Below are positions 8,496-18,475 of a stretch of DNA of 64,000 nucleotides, one piece after another. Position numbers and translations under genes: made by a program. The stretch spans positions 1 through 64,000 of the forward strand of contig CAIZGX010000001.1 in assembly GCA_903932685.1 (NCBI GenBank), written 5' to 3'. The stretch comes from an uncultured Bacteroidota bacterium. GTDB lineage: Bacteria > Bacteroidota > Bacteroidia > Flavobacteriales_D > Sanyastnellaceae. How positions within the stretch are numbered: the stretch's first letter is position 1; every line of letters begins with the position of its first letter. The notes beneath the pieces were generated by a model. That model saw only the letters and a list, made by a program, of their open reading frames with translations, was not told the DNA's origin and searched no databases.

Positions 8496-10271
8496 ATGAA
8501 ACCAATAACAGGTGGGGAATTTCTAATCCGTAAAACAACAGCATCCGAAATTTTCATTCCGGAAGAGTGGAACGAAGAGCAACGCATGATGAAGCAGATG
8601 TGCGACGATTTCGTGAACAATGAAATCACTCCAATTATCGATCGTATAGACGACATGGAAGAGGGGCTTATGCAGTCGATTATGCACAAAGCCGGAAAAC
8701 TCGGCCTTTTAGGACTTTCGGTTCCAGAGGAATTCAATGGAATGGGTATGGATTTTAAGACCACTATGCTTTGCACTGAAACACTCGGAGCGGGTCATTC
8801 ATTCTCTGTAGCCTACGGCGCGCACACGGGCATTGGCACCTTACCTGCGTTGTATTACGGAAATGAAGATCAAAAGAAATCTTTCGTTTCGAAACTATCA
8901 ACCGGTGAATGGTATGCATGCTATTGCTTAACTGAACCCAATTCAGGAAGCGACGCCAACTCAGGCAAGACAAAAGCCACATTAACAGAAGACGGAAAGC
9001 ATTATAAAATATCCGGACAAAAAATGTGGATCACCAATGCAGGTTTCGCAGATGTCTTTACCGTGTTTGCAAAAATTGAAGACGATGAAAATTTAACAGC
9101 TTTCCTACTTCACAAAGACATGCCCGGCATCACTTTAAACTCAGAGGAAAAGAAGATGGGAATCAAAGGATCTTCCACACGTCAGGTTTTCTTCAATGAT
9201 GTTCTCGTTCCAATCGAAAACATGTTAAGCGAGCGTCAGAATGGATTCAAAATCGCCGTTAACATTTTGAACATCGGACGCATCAAATTAGCCGGAGCAG
9301 TCATGGGTGGGGCGAAAGCAACAGTTACAGACTCGTTGGAATACGCCATAACGCGCGAACAATTCGGTAGATCTATTTCAAAATATGGAGCCATTCGTCA
9401 CAAGTTAGCAGAGATGGCTATTCGCTGCTATGCAACGGAATCAGCTTTGTATCGGGCTACACAAAATATTGACGATGCCATTAAGGGATTAATAGAATCT
9501 GGAATGGAAAAAGGACCTGCCGTTCTGAAAGGAATTGCCGCATTCGCTCCTGAATGCGCAATACTCAAAGTATATGGCAGTGAAACACTAGATTACGTTG
9601 TAGACGAAGCCGTTCAGGTGCATGGCGGAATGGGCTACAGCGCTGAATCGCGCGTTGAACGGGCCTATCGGGACTCACGTATCAATCGAATCTTCGAAGG
9701 AACGAATGAAATCAACCGCATGCTCATCGTTGACATGCTATTGAAAAAAGCCATGAAAGGTGAATTGGATTTAATGACTCCAGCTATGAATGTAGCGAAC
9801 GAATTAATGTCCATTCCAGATTTTTCAGAACCAAGTGAAGACATCTTTGAGCGTTACTTGGGATACATTGAGAATTTCAAAAAAGCGGTTCTCATGATTG
9901 CAGGAAGTGCAGCTCAAAAGCTCATGATGCAATTGGCGAAAGAACAAGAGATTCTCATGAACATTGCTGATATGGCTATTTGGACTTACGTGGCGGAAAG
10001 CACTGTTCTTCGCACACAAAAAAGAGTTCAATTGAATGGACTGGAAAGTTCTGCTAGCCAGATAGCTATGATGCAGACCTTGGTTACAGACCTTGCAGAC
10101 AACATTAACAAAGCGGGAAAAGATGCTTTGAATTCTTTCGTTGAAGGAGACGAGCAACGAATGATGATGATGGGCTTGCGAAGATTTACCAAGACAGAAC
10201 CATTCAACATCAAAGAAGGTCGACGAGTGATTGCCGCAGAATTAATTAGCTCAGGAAAATATTGTTTCTAA
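8496..10271 (+). CDS. fadE: Acyl-CoA dehydrogenase (FadE, long form)
   Basis: FAD-dependent first oxidation of acyl-CoA. Motifs seen: CYCLTEPNSGSDANSGKTKA (FAD/substrate signature), KMWITNAGFADVF, and VQVHGGMGYSAESRVERAYR followed by DSRINRIFEGTNEINR near residue 410, which holds the region of the catalytic glutamate. At 591 aa it is longer than the classic 380-aa enzymes because of a roughly 170-residue C-terminal helical extension, as in the Bacillus FadE and VLCAD-like group. Last gene of the fadN-fadA-fadE unit. Ends 19 nt from the convergent recQ with no hairpin terminator between. Confidence 0.95.
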   Translation: MKPITGGEFLIRKTTASEIFIPEEWNEEQRMMKQMCDDFVNNEITPIIDRIDDMEEGLMQSIMHKAGKLGLLGLSVPEEFNGMGMDFKTTMLCTETLGAGHSFSVAYGAHTGIGTLPALYYGNEDQKKSFVSKLSTGEWYACYCLTEPNSGSDANSGKTKATLTEDGKHYKISGQKMWITNAGFADVFTVFAKIEDDENLTAFLLHKDMPGITLNSEEKKMGIKGSSTRQVFFNDVLVPIENMLSERQNGFKIAVNILNIGRIKLAGAVMGGAKATVTDSLEYAITREQFGRSISKYGAIRHKLAEMAIRCYATESALYRATQNIDDAIKGLIESGMEKGPAVLKGIAAFAPECAILKVYGSETLDYVVDEAVQVHGGMGYSAESRVERAYRDSRINRIFEGTNEINRMLIVDMLLKKAMKGELDLMTPAMNVANELMSIPDFSEPSEDIFERYLGYIENFKKAVLMIAGSAAQKLMMQLAKEQEILMNIADMAIWTYVAESTVLRTQKRVQLNGLESSASQIAMMQTLVTDLADNINKAGKDALNSFVEGDEQRMMMMGLRRFTKTEPFNIKEGRRVIAAELISSGKYCF

Positions 10272-10290
10272 AGACGAAAAAAGCAGAGAA

Positions 10291-12495
10291 TTAATTCCCT
10301 ATTTCTGAATGAAACTTAATACGCATCAGACGAAGAATTCCATCTTCATAGTCACCATCGAAATATTCTTCGGCTTCTAATATATCATCTGTTTCAGATT
10401 GCATGAAGTACTCCATGATTTCATCTTGAGCGTCTTCATCTATTTCATCGTCTATGAAATATTGAATATCTAGGCGTGTTCCTGCATGAACAATTGTTTC
10501 AATCTCGTCAATCAAATCTAGATAAGTCTTACCAATGCCTTTCGCAATATCGAAAAGAGGAATACGCTTATCTACATTCTGAATAATCTTAATTTTGTGA
10601 CTACTCTTTGCATGGGCACTCTTCAACACAAAATCCTCTGGACGTTCAATATCATTGTCTTCAACATACTTCTTTATAAGGGCTAAAAAAGACGAGCCAA
10701 ACTTCATGGCTTTACCTTTCCCTACTCCTCCAATATGCGAGAGCTCATCAATGGTGATTGGATATTGTGTAGCCATTTCCTCCATCGAAGGCTCCGAAAA
10801 AATCACATAAGGAGGAAGGCCTTTTTCTTTCGAAACTTTCTGACGCAATTCCTTCAACATTAGGAACAGCGTCTCATCAGATGCACCCGAACCCGATGCC
10901 TTCACTGAATGAATCAATTCACCATCGTCATCTGTTTCACCTATCTCCTCTTCCTTCACCAAATCCATTTTGAAAGGAGCCTTCAAAAATTCCAGTCCGT
11001 CAGGCGTCAACTTCAACGTTCCATAAGTCTCAATTTCCTTGCGAATGAAATTCTTCACTAGGAGTTGACGCATGATAGCGTTCCAATGTTTATCGCTATC
11101 TTCTTTTCCAGCTCCAAACAACTTGTGCTTATCGGCTTTGTATGTGGAAACCTCGGCATTGTTAATCCCGCCTAAAACATTGGCAATAAATTTCGCTTTG
11201 TGTGTTTCTTTAAATGCTTTGATACACTCTAAAACCAATTTCACATCTTCTGTTGCATCGAAAATTTCTTTCGGCTTGCGCGAGTTATCGTCCATGCCTG
11301 CGCCTTCACCGGTAACGTCATCCCATTCTTCCCCAAAATAGTGAAGCAAATATTTTCTTCGGCTCATTGCCGTTTCCGCGTATGCCATAACTTCCTGAAG
11401 AAGCAACATTCCTATCTCCTGCTCTGCAACAGGCTTACCGTGAAGAAACTTTTCTAATTTTTCAACGTCCTTCGGCGAGTAGAACGCTAAACAATGTCCT
11501 TCACCCCCATCTCTTCCTGCGCGGCCAGTTTCTTGATAGTAACTTTCCAAACTTTTTGGAATGTCGTGATGAATTACAAATCTCACATCGGGCTTATCGA
11601 TACCCATTCCGAACGCTATCGTTGCAACAATAACATCCACATCCTGCATGAGAAATTTATCCTGAACGTCGTTCCGCTGATGGCTGTCCATTCCAGCATG
11701 ATATGAAAGCGCTTTTATTCCGTTAGCGACTAGAAGCTCTGCAATCTCCTCGGTCTTCTTACGCGACAGGCAATATACAATGCCACTTTTACCAGCATTT
11801 CCTTTTACGAATTGAATGATCTGTTTTCCGACATTGACTTTCGGACGAACTTCATAATAAAGATTATCACGGTTGAACGAGGACTTAAAGACTTTCGCGT
11901 CAACCATTCCAAGATTCTTCTGAATATCTATTTGAACCTTAGGTGTAGCTGTTGCCGTTAAGGCCATTACAGGTAAGTCGGCGATTTGCTGAATAATGGT
12001 TTTGATTCTTCTGTATTCAGGTCGGAAGTCGTGTCCCCATTCTGAAATACAATGCGCTTCATCAATGGCCACAAAAGAAATTTTGCAGGTTCGAAGAAAT
12101 TCAATGTTTTCCTCTTTTGTTAAAGACTCTGGGGCCACATAAAGAAGCTTAGTTTTGCCACTGAGCATGTCCTTCTTTACTTGAGCAATTTCGCTTTTAT
12201 TCAATGAAGAATTAATGACGTGGGCTATACCCTCTTCATTTGAAAAACCTCGCATGGCATCTACCTGATTTTTCATCAGGGCTATCAAAGGCGAAACCAC
12301 GATAGCTGTTCCTTCCGACATAAGCGCAGGAAGCTGATAGCACAAAGACTTCCCTCCTCCAGTAGGCATAATCACAAAGGTGTCATTTCCTGCAAGCACA
12401 TTATCGATAACGCCTGCCTGAAGGCCTTTAAAGTTTGAAAATCCAAAGAAATATTTTAAGGCTTCTTTCGGAGCCATATCTGTCGCTGTAATCAT
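10291..12495 (-). CDS. recQ: ATP-dependent DNA helicase RecQ
   Basis: 3'-5' DNA helicase for recombination and stalled-fork repair. Motif I is MPTGGGKSLCYQLPA, motif II is AIDEAHCISEWGHDFRPEY, motif III is ALTATAT, and the later motifs include IAFGMGIDKPDVRFVIHHD and YYQETGRAGRDG. An HRDC domain lies around residues 555-625 (LPPYVIFSEPSMEEMA). The 734-aa length includes an acidic C-terminal part common in Bacteroidota RecQ. I did not see the usual four-cysteine zinc cluster after the helicase core, only a divergent stretch there. Transcribed divergently from kdsD across about 150 nt. Confidence 0.95.
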   Translation of the reverse strand: MITATDMAPKEALKYFFGFSNFKGLQAGVIDNVLAGNDTFVIMPTGGGKSLCYQLPALMSEGTAIVVSPLIALMKNQVDAMRGFSNEEGIAHVINSSLNKSEIAQVKKDMLSGKTKLLYVAPESLTKEENIEFLRTCKISFVAIDEAHCISEWGHDFRPEYRRIKTIIQQIADLPVMALTATATPKVQIDIQKNLGMVDAKVFKSSFNRDNLYYEVRPKVNVGKQIIQFVKGNAGKSGIVYCLSRKKTEEIAELLVANGIKALSYHAGMDSHQRNDVQDKFLMQDVDVIVATIAFGMGIDKPDVRFVIHHDIPKSLESYYQETGRAGRDGGEGHCLAFYSPKDVEKLEKFLHGKPVAEQEIGMLLLQEVMAYAETAMSRRKYLLHYFGEEWDDVTGEGAGMDDNSRKPKEIFDATEDVKLVLECIKAFKETHKAKFIANVLGGINNAEVSTYKADKHKLFGAGKEDSDKHWNAIMRQLLVKNFIRKEIETYGTLKLTPDGLEFLKAPFKMDLVKEEEIGETDDDGELIHSVKASGSGASDETLFLMLKELRQKVSKEKGLPPYVIFSEPSMEEMATQYPITIDELSHIGGVGKGKAMKFGSSFLALIKKYVEDNDIERPEDFVLKSAHAKSSHKIKIIQNVDKRIPLFDIAKGIGKTYLDLIDEIETIVHAGTRLDIQYFIDDEIDEDAQDEIMEYFMQSETDDILEAEEYFDGDYEDGILRLMRIKFHSEIGN

Positions 12496-12628
12496 TCTCT
12501 TTAAGTAATTGAACGTTATGAAAAAGTAACGTCACCGTAAAATTCGCTAAACGAATGTAAGCACAAAGCAGATGCACACCAACAAATTCGACCGAAAAAA
12601 AAGACCTCGAAAAACTACCGATTCTTCG

Positions 12629-12636
12629 CATCTTTG
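12629..12636 (+). promoter_or_regulatory. Putative -7 box (CATCTTTG) of kdsD-tatC
   Basis: CATCTTTG matches TAnnTTTG in all but the first base and lies 10 nt upstream of the kdsD ATG. It sits in the same CATCTTTGCAAAG context as the sequence at 58268, upstream of the NadR-like gene. No clear -33 TTG. Confidence 0.45.
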
Positions 12637-12646
12637 CAAAGTGAAT

Positions 12647-13615
12647 ATGAGTTCCCATACTACCCTTTTAGACTCGGCGAAAGAAGCCATTCGATTAGAA
12701 GCAGATGCGCTTAACACATTGGGGTTGTCATTAGACAGCATCTTTGTTTCAGTTGTAAAGGCGGTCCTTGATACCAAGCAACCAGTCGTTGTAACAGGAA
12801 TCGGCAAGAGCGGTATAATTGCTCAAAAATGGGTAGCCACTTTTAATAGCACCGGGCAACCTGCGCAGTTCTTACATGCCTCAGAAGCCATTCATGGCGA
12901 TTTAGGCATGGTTCAAAACGGAAGTATCGTTTTCTGTCTCTCAAAAAGCGGTGATTCACCCGAAATTCAATATTTGGTTTCCTTGTTGAAATCTATGAAT
13001 ATTCAGTTGGTGGGTGTTGGAGCGAACATAGACAGTTTTCTAGCCAAAGAATCAACTTTCTTCCTTCATACTCCCATGACAAGTGAAGCTTGTCCGAATA
13101 ATTTAGCCCCAACCGTTAGCACTACCCTTCAATTGGCCGTAGGCGATGCAATTGCTGTTTCGCTTATGACGGAACGAGGATTCAGCAAACTTGATTTTGC
13201 AAAATTCCATCCCGGTGGTGCACTTGGCAAAAAACTTTTCACAACCATCGAGCAAGTCATGCGTGCAGATGCTCTTCCTCGGGTTTCTTCAGATTGCAAC
13301 TTCCGCGACTTGCTCATGGAGATATCTTCGAAACGTGCTGGTGCCACTGCTGTTGTAGAAAACGAGGAACTCTTGGGTATTGTAACAGATGGTGATATTC
13401 GCAGAGCAGTTGAGCGTAACGCCAACCTAGATGTATTGCGCGCGTCTGACCTAATGAACACCTCAGCCAAAAGAATTCAAAGCTCGGCTTTGGCCGTAGA
13501 AGGTTTTCAATTGATGGAAAACAATAAGATTAGCCAATTGCTTGTGGTGGACGAAAATGGAAAATATTGTGGCATTATTCATTTGCACGATCTTCTAAGT
13601 GCTGGAATTAATTAA
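12647..13615 (+). CDS. kdsD: Arabinose-5-phosphate isomerase (KdsD/KpsF family)
   Basis: Interconverts ribulose 5-phosphate and arabinose 5-phosphate, the first step to Kdo for lipopolysaccharide. The N-terminal SIS domain (about 25-175) shows VVTGIGKSGIIAQKWVATF and the CLSKSGDSPEI phosphosugar-binding loop. Two CBS domains occupy about 200-320 (VMRADALPRVSS, GIVTDGDIRRAVERN, LLVVDENGKYCGIIHLHDLL). The track's start at 12572 adds 25 implausible residues overlapping the promoter region; the ATG at 12647 gives MSSHTTLLDSAKEAI and 322 aa, the family norm. Followed 5 nt later by tatC. Confidence 0.93.
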   Translation: MSSHTTLLDSAKEAIRLEADALNTLGLSLDSIFVSVVKAVLDTKQPVVVTGIGKSGIIAQKWVATFNSTGQPAQFLHASEAIHGDLGMVQNGSIVFCLSKSGDSPEIQYLVSLLKSMNIQLVGVGANIDSFLAKESTFFLHTPMTSEACPNNLAPTVSTTLQLAVGDAIAVSLMTERGFSKLDFAKFHPGGALGKKLFTTIEQVMRADALPRVSSDCNFRDLLMEISSKRAGATAVVENEELLGIVTDGDIRRAVERNANLDVLRASDLMNTSAKRIQSSALAVEGFQLMENNKISQLLVVDENGKYCGIIHLHDLLSAGIN

Positions 13616-13620
13616 TAGCG

Positions 13621-14421
13621 ATGGCTGAAGAGAAAAACATGAGCTTCTTGGAGCATCTTGAAGAACTTAGAAAAAGATTGTTTCGAGCGGTTTTGTATGC
13701 TGTTGCAGGAGTTGTGGTTGTCTTTATTTTCGACACCTACGTTATTGAAAACATCATCATGGCGCCGCGTCGCGCCGATTTCCCAACGTATCGTTTCTTT
13801 TGTTGGTTAGGCCAAAACTTGGGGCTGGAAGATCAGCTCTGCTTTTCAGATGCTAACTTCACACTTCAGAGCACGACTATGGGCGGTAATTTCTCTGCAT
13901 ACATGACCGTAGTGCTGATTGGCGGAGTAATTCTTGCTTTTCCTGCAATATTCTATCAACTGTGGGCATTTGTGCGCCCAGGATTGAAAAAGACTGAACT
14001 TAAATCGGTGCGTGGTATTGGCGTCTATGTTTCCTTGCTATTCTTTCTGGGAGTGTTGTTCGGCTACTACGTCCTTACACCCCTTTCCATTCAATTTTTA
14101 GGAAACTTTGCCTTCGCAGATGTCGAAGTAAATGCGACCATATTGTCTTATTTGAAATTATGTTCCTCCCTTATTTTAGGAACTGGATTGGTTTTTCAGA
14201 TGCCTGTAGTAATATACTTCTTGGCGAAAATAGGTTTAGTCAGTTCCGCCTTCCTCAAAAAATACAGAAGGCACGCCTTTGTAATTAACCTTATCGTGAG
14301 CGCAATTATTACTCCTCCCGACGTTACAAGTCAAATGCTTGTTTCGCTGCCTTTACTCCTACTTTACGAAATCAGTATTCGCGTGGCGCAGCGCGTAGAA
14401 AAAAATAAGGCTCAATTGTAA
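13621..14421 (+). CDS. tatC: Sec-independent protein translocase TatC
   Basis: Core receptor of the twin-arginine pathway that exports folded proteins. The N-terminus carries the family motif MSFLEHLEELRKRLFRA, and six hydrophobic segments follow. The conserved stretch FYQLWAFVRPGLKKTELKS is in the first cytoplasmic loop, and the end region has VSAIITPPDVTSQ. 266 aa is typical. A 40-residue periplasmic insert with two cysteines (FFCWLGQNLGLEDQLCF) is longer than in E. coli. Cotranscribed with kdsD. No tatA/B is seen in the window. Confidence 0.96.
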   Translation: MAEEKNMSFLEHLEELRKRLFRAVLYAVAGVVVVFIFDTYVIENIIMAPRRADFPTYRFFCWLGQNLGLEDQLCFSDANFTLQSTTMGGNFSAYMTVVLIGGVILAFPAIFYQLWAFVRPGLKKTELKSVRGIGVYVSLLFFLGVLFGYYVLTPLSIQFLGNFAFADVEVNATILSYLKLCSSLILGTGLVFQMPVVIYFLAKIGLVSSAFLKKYRRHAFVINLIVSAIITPPDVTSQMLVSLPLLLLYEISIRVAQRVEKNKAQL

Positions 14422-14438
14422 ATTACCATTGAATTTCG

Positions 14439-14471
14439 TTGGAAAGTTCACTGATAATTTCATTATATTCG
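14439..14471 (+). promoter_or_regulatory. Putative promoter of the first T9SS cargo gene
   Basis: TTG at 14439-14441, 22 nt spacer, then TATATTCG at 14464-14471 (one mismatch to TAnnTTTG). The ATG follows at 14504, leaving a leader of about 30 nt. It lies just after tatC, so this gene probably has its own transcript. Confidence 0.5.
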
Positions 14472-14503
14472 TAACCTTAAAAGTTAACTTAAATTTAAAT
14501 CAA

Positions 14504-16399
14504 ATGAAGAAAATCTACTTATTAGGTTTGTTCACAGCTGTTGCGAGTGTATCATTCGCACAATGGTCAGTGCAACAATCACCAGCCCGCAGAACTTTCA
14601 CAAGAAGTGAAATTTCTCCAAAAGCTAGCATCCGTCAAGAAATGGCTCCATCTATAAATTGGAGCAACCGTGTTGTTCTTCTAACTGAAGACTTCCAAAG
14701 TGTAACTGGAACATTGCCAGGTGCATTGCCAACAGGATGGTCAACTAACCAAGTTGTTCAAGCTGACGGTTCTAACGGAAATGCATTCAAAACTCATAAC
14801 AGCACAACCGCTAACGGTGGTGGTTACTGGCCAGTTCCACAAATTGGAACAGGAAACAAATTCGCTGGAGCGAATGACGACAACACACCATGCGATTGCG
14901 ATATGGTTGATGCGTATGTTCAATCTCCTTCTATGGATTTCTCTGCTGCTTCTAACATCGCGATTTCATTTGATATTTTCCACGATGGTAATTTCGGTGG
15001 TGGTGATGCTACTTTGCAAATCTCTACAGACGGTGGTGCTACCTTTAACATTCGTTCTATCGGAACAGATGAAACAGGTGCAAGCATCGATGTATTTCCT
15101 TTAGATCAAGATTACTGGCAGTCTATCATTGTTCCATTGTATGATGTAACAGCAGCAAACGTAATCATCCGTTTCCAGTGGACTGACGCTGGTTCATGGG
15201 CTTCTGGATTTGCAGTAGATAACGTAATCGTGGGTGAATTACCTGCAAACGATATCCGTGTAGTTAAAACTAAAACTGGTGACTGGAATCAAGCCAACTT
15301 CGGTTTAGGTTTTTGGGATTACAACAGAGTACCTGTTACTCAAGTTAGCCCTGTTCACGCAACCTCAGTTATCTTCAACGGTGGTACTAATGACCAAGTT
15401 GATGCTACTATGAGCTACGAAGTTACTTTCAACGGAACACCTGTTGCTGGTTCTCCTTTCGCTGCTGATCAAACTTCTGCTGCTTTCTTATCTCTTGATA
15501 AAGACACTATCTCTGTATCTACTACTTGGACTCCAAGCGCTTTAGGTACTATTCAAGTTACAGCGACTTCCTCTTCAACTACTGGAGATGATGTTGCTTC
15601 GAACAATACAGGAACTGCTTCAATGGAAATCACTGACTTCACTTATGGTCGTGATGGAAATGCTGCACAAGCATTCGTAGGACCAACCTCAGATTTTGAA
15701 ATTGGAAACTTGTTTGATATCTATGCTGACGATCAATTCGGTGGTATCGATGTTGCAATCGGAGCTGGTTCAGCTGCTGGTGACCCAATCCTTGGACGTA
15801 TCTACCTTTGGGAAGGTTTTGATGCTGCTGGAGATCCTATCTTCACAGATATCGGAATCGAGACATTGGAGTACATCTTCACTGGTAACGAATTCAACAG
15901 TGTTGGAGGAAGCGATTTCGTAACACTTCCTTTCGCTTCTCCTGTATCTCTTAACGCAGACAACACATACTTGGTCGTTGTTTCATGTGTTTCTGGAACT
16001 CGTATTCCAGTTTCAGGAAGCAACGAATGGGTTGTTTCTTGGTTGTATGACGGTACTGCTTGGGGTGCTACAGGTTCAGTTCCAATGGTTCGTTTGAACT
16101 CTGACGAAACTGCTTCAGTTTCTTCAGTGAACGCAGCTACTGCATTCGAATTAGGTCAAAACATGCCTAACCCATCAAACGGTAACACAACAATCGTTTA
16201 CAACCTTCCAAGCAATGAGCGTGTAACTCTAACAGTTCGCGATTTGACTGGACGTGTTGTTGCTGTATCTAACGAAGGTGTTAAGCCAGCTGGTAAAAAC
16301 ATGATCTCTTTGAATACTTCAGCGTTTGGTGCAGGTGTTTACACTTACACAATCACTGCAGGTTCTTCAAGTTTGACTAAACAAATGATGGTGAAGTAA
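14504..16399 (+). CDS. T9SS type A sorting domain protein with choice-of-anchor J-like domain
   Basis: Secreted through the outer membrane by the type IX system. The signal peptide is MKKIYLLGLFTAVASVSFAQ. An N-terminal region (about 45-240) of choice-of-anchor J/MAM-like type is seen (LTEDFQSVTG, ISFDIFHDGNFGGGDATLQI, STDGGATFN). A long middle part of repeating beta-type sequence follows without a recognisable enzyme motif. The last 80 residues are a type A sorting domain (LGQNMPNPSNGNTTIVYNL, LTGRVV, GVYTYTI). The track's start at 14429 lies upstream of the signal peptide and is rejected; ATG 14504 gives 631 aa. Codon use is strongly biased to GCT, GGT, GGA and AAC, which suggests high expression. 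Function is unknown, perhaps adhesion. Confidence 0.88.
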   Translation: MKKIYLLGLFTAVASVSFAQWSVQQSPARRTFTRSEISPKASIRQEMAPSINWSNRVVLLTEDFQSVTGTLPGALPTGWSTNQVVQADGSNGNAFKTHNSTTANGGGYWPVPQIGTGNKFAGANDDNTPCDCDMVDAYVQSPSMDFSAASNIAISFDIFHDGNFGGGDATLQISTDGGATFNIRSIGTDETGASIDVFPLDQDYWQSIIVPLYDVTAANVIIRFQWTDAGSWASGFAVDNVIVGELPANDIRVVKTKTGDWNQANFGLGFWDYNRVPVTQVSPVHATSVIFNGGTNDQVDATMSYEVTFNGTPVAGSPFAADQTSAAFLSLDKDTISVSTTWTPSALGTIQVTATSSSTTGDDVASNNTGTASMEITDFTYGRDGNAAQAFVGPTSDFEIGNLFDIYADDQFGGIDVAIGAGSAAGDPILGRIYLWEGFDAAGDPIFTDIGIETLEYIFTGNEFNSVGGSDFVTLPFASPVSLNADNTYLVVVSCVSGTRIPVSGSNEWVVSWLYDGTAWGATGSVPMVRLNSDETASVSSVNAATAFELGQNMPNPSNGNTTIVYNLPSNERVTLTVRDLTGRVVAVSNEGVKPAGKNMISLNTSAFGAGVYTYTITAGSSSLTKQMMVK

Positions 16400-16421
16400 T
16401 TCACTCACTTTCCTTGAAAGG

Positions 16422-16454
16422 AAAAAGTCCCGCACAATGCGGGACTTTTTTTTT
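16422..16454 (+). terminator. Rho-independent terminator
   Basis: Perfect 13-bp stem AAAAAGTCCCGCA / TGCGGGACTTTTT with CAA loop, followed by more T residues (nine in a row in all). 22 nt after the stop of the T9SS gene. Confidence 0.93.
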
Positions 16455-16516
16455 GCTCAATGGATTTGCATATTGAAAGATTTCTTACCTTCCCACTCTA
16501 AATTAAACCTGATAAG

Positions 16517-18457
16517 ATGAAAAAACTTTTTACTCTTTGCGGTGCTATTGGTTTAGCTTTTACTGCAACGGCGCAAACTGCGTCATTGACAGACATTAAA
16601 GCTGCTCCAAAGGCTCCTTCAAACACTGAATTGGAACGTTCTGCGCACGCTACTGCAACGACTCCAACTACAAGCAACGATCGTGTTGTTGTATACAGCC
16701 AGAACTTCTCTACCGGATTTGGCGATATGACCCACGAAGACAGCAGCCCTGCTGGAACCATTTGGATGATAGCAAATGCTAGCTCTCCTGCTGGAGAATT
16801 CTCTACCACATTGCCTGCTTTAGCTTCGCCAACGGCTGCGAACGGCTGGGCAATTTTCGATTGCGACCTATATAACACACCTGTATCGAACGGAGTTGAA
16901 GACGTAACAGGAAGCATGTCAACTCCATCTATCGATTGCAGTGCATTGACTTCTGTAATTGTAGAGTGGTCGCAGTATTTTCGTTATTGCTGCTTCTCTG
17001 CGTCACCATTGACGTTAGAAGTTTCAACAGACGGAGGAACCAACTGGACAGTTTTTCCTGCAAACGGAAGTTTCACGCCAAGCGCAAACTCACTTTCTGC
17101 TAACCCATTGAACACACGTGTTGACATTTCTTGCGCTGCCGCAGGACAATCGAACGTATTGGTTCGTTGGGGTTATAACACAGCTGCTGCTGCAGGTTAT
17201 AGCCACTACTTCTGGGGAATCGATGACATCGAGATTTTCGACAACTCGAGTGTAAACGATCTTGAAATTCTTCAAGTAACAAACGGAGACGTATTCAACA
17301 TTTGGGAATACCGTGTGACTCCTTTCGAGCAACGTACATACGCTGCAGACGGAGGTCTTCTAGTTGGTGTAATTTACCGCAACAACGGAAGCGCAGATCA
17401 AACAAATACTTCTATCAACGTTGACATTCTTGACGGTGCTGGAGCAGTTGTTGGAAACGCTGTTTCTTCTCCTTTCACTATGGAAGCTTTCGGCAACACG
17501 CCTGAGTGTCCTTCATTCCTTAACGACACTTTGTACATCCAAACAGGCTGGGAGCCAAGTGCTGTTGGAACATACACAATTCGCGCAAGTATTAACAGCT
17601 CAAACGCAACGGATGAGACTTCGGCTAACAATGCCATGGACAAAATCATTGTATACTCTACAGATGAATATGGTCATGAAGACGAAGCCAACTTAGACAT
17701 TGAATTAACTCCACGCGATAGCGATACTAGCCCAGGTGAATTCGATCCAACTGGATACGGTGCATTCTTCACTTGTCCAAATGCAGGTTCATTGGCTTAT
17801 GGATTAACAGTAGTTTTCGGACCTACATCTGATGCAGACGTTGACTTCTCAGCTGTTCTTTTTGAGGGAAGTCCTAACGACGCTGCTGTTCTTGCTGCGC
17901 AAGACTATCAGTTAAATGCAGGATGGATCGATAATGGATATCAATATTTCGCATTTGACGCTCCGGTTGATCTTCTACCTGGAACTGTATACTTCAATGG
18001 TGTTTTGAATGAAAATACAAGTGCATTGGAATTAACAGTTGCTGCTGAAGACAACAGTGACACTGACAACTCTACTGCGGTATACGAAATGGCTGGCGAC
18101 GGTTCATTCGTATGGTTTGGAAGCCAAAGCTTCTCTCCTGCTGTTCGCTTGATTCTTTCTGAGCGCGTAACTGTAGACGAAATCAACTCTGACAACCTTA
18201 CTTTCTTCCAATTCGCTCCAAACCCGGCAGTAACTTCAACTCGCGTTAATTTCGAGTTAACTTCTGCTGCGAACGTTGCTTACGAAGTACGCGATATCAC
18301 TGGAAAATTAATCGAGTTTAAGAACTTAGGTAAATACACTCCAGGAATGAATAATTTCGAATTAAACGTTGCTGGCTTGAACGCTGGAAACTACGAAGTT
18401 TCACTTGTAATCGGTGGAGCAAGAATGTTCACTAAAACACTTTCAGTTAAGAAATAA
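16517..18457 (+). CDS. T9SS type A sorting domain protein, second of a tandem pair
   Basis: Signal peptide MKKLFTLCGAIGLAFTATAQ, then an anchor-J-like N-terminal region (VVYSQNFSTGFGDM, LEVSTDGGTNWTVFP, YFWGIDDIEIFDN) and beta-rich middle parts (VGVIYRNNGSADQTNTSINV). The last 75 residues are a type A sorting domain (FFQFAPNPAVTSTRVNFEL, ITGKLIEF, GNYEVSL). 646 aa. Same domain plan as the gene upstream but low identity by eye, so an old duplication or convergent cargo design. No catalytic motif is visible. It lies between two strong terminators, so it is a single-gene transcript. Confidence 0.88.
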   Translation: MKKLFTLCGAIGLAFTATAQTASLTDIKAAPKAPSNTELERSAHATATTPTTSNDRVVVYSQNFSTGFGDMTHEDSSPAGTIWMIANASSPAGEFSTTLPALASPTAANGWAIFDCDLYNTPVSNGVEDVTGSMSTPSIDCSALTSVIVEWSQYFRYCCFSASPLTLEVSTDGGTNWTVFPANGSFTPSANSLSANPLNTRVDISCAAAGQSNVLVRWGYNTAAAAGYSHYFWGIDDIEIFDNSSVNDLEILQVTNGDVFNIWEYRVTPFEQRTYAADGGLLVGVIYRNNGSADQTNTSINVDILDGAGAVVGNAVSSPFTMEAFGNTPECPSFLNDTLYIQTGWEPSAVGTYTIRASINSSNATDETSANNAMDKIIVYSTDEYGHEDEANLDIELTPRDSDTSPGEFDPTGYGAFFTCPNAGSLAYGLTVVFGPTSDADVDFSAVLFEGSPNDAAVLAAQDYQLNAGWIDNGYQYFAFDAPVDLLPGTVYFNGVLNENTSALELTVAAEDNSDTDNSTAVYEMAGDGSFVWFGSQSFSPAVRLILSERVTVDEINSDNLTFFQFAPNPAVTSTRVNFELTSAANVAYEVRDITGKLIEFKNLGKYTPGMNNFELNVAGLNAGNYEVSLVIGGARMFTKTLSVKK

Positions 18458-18475
18458 TATTTTCTTGATGAAATG

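Noticed and set aside
14504-18457. Tandem T9SS genes as a toxin-immunity or polymorphic system
   Set aside because: Both are full secreted proteins with separate terminators, without toxin domain or small immunity gene.
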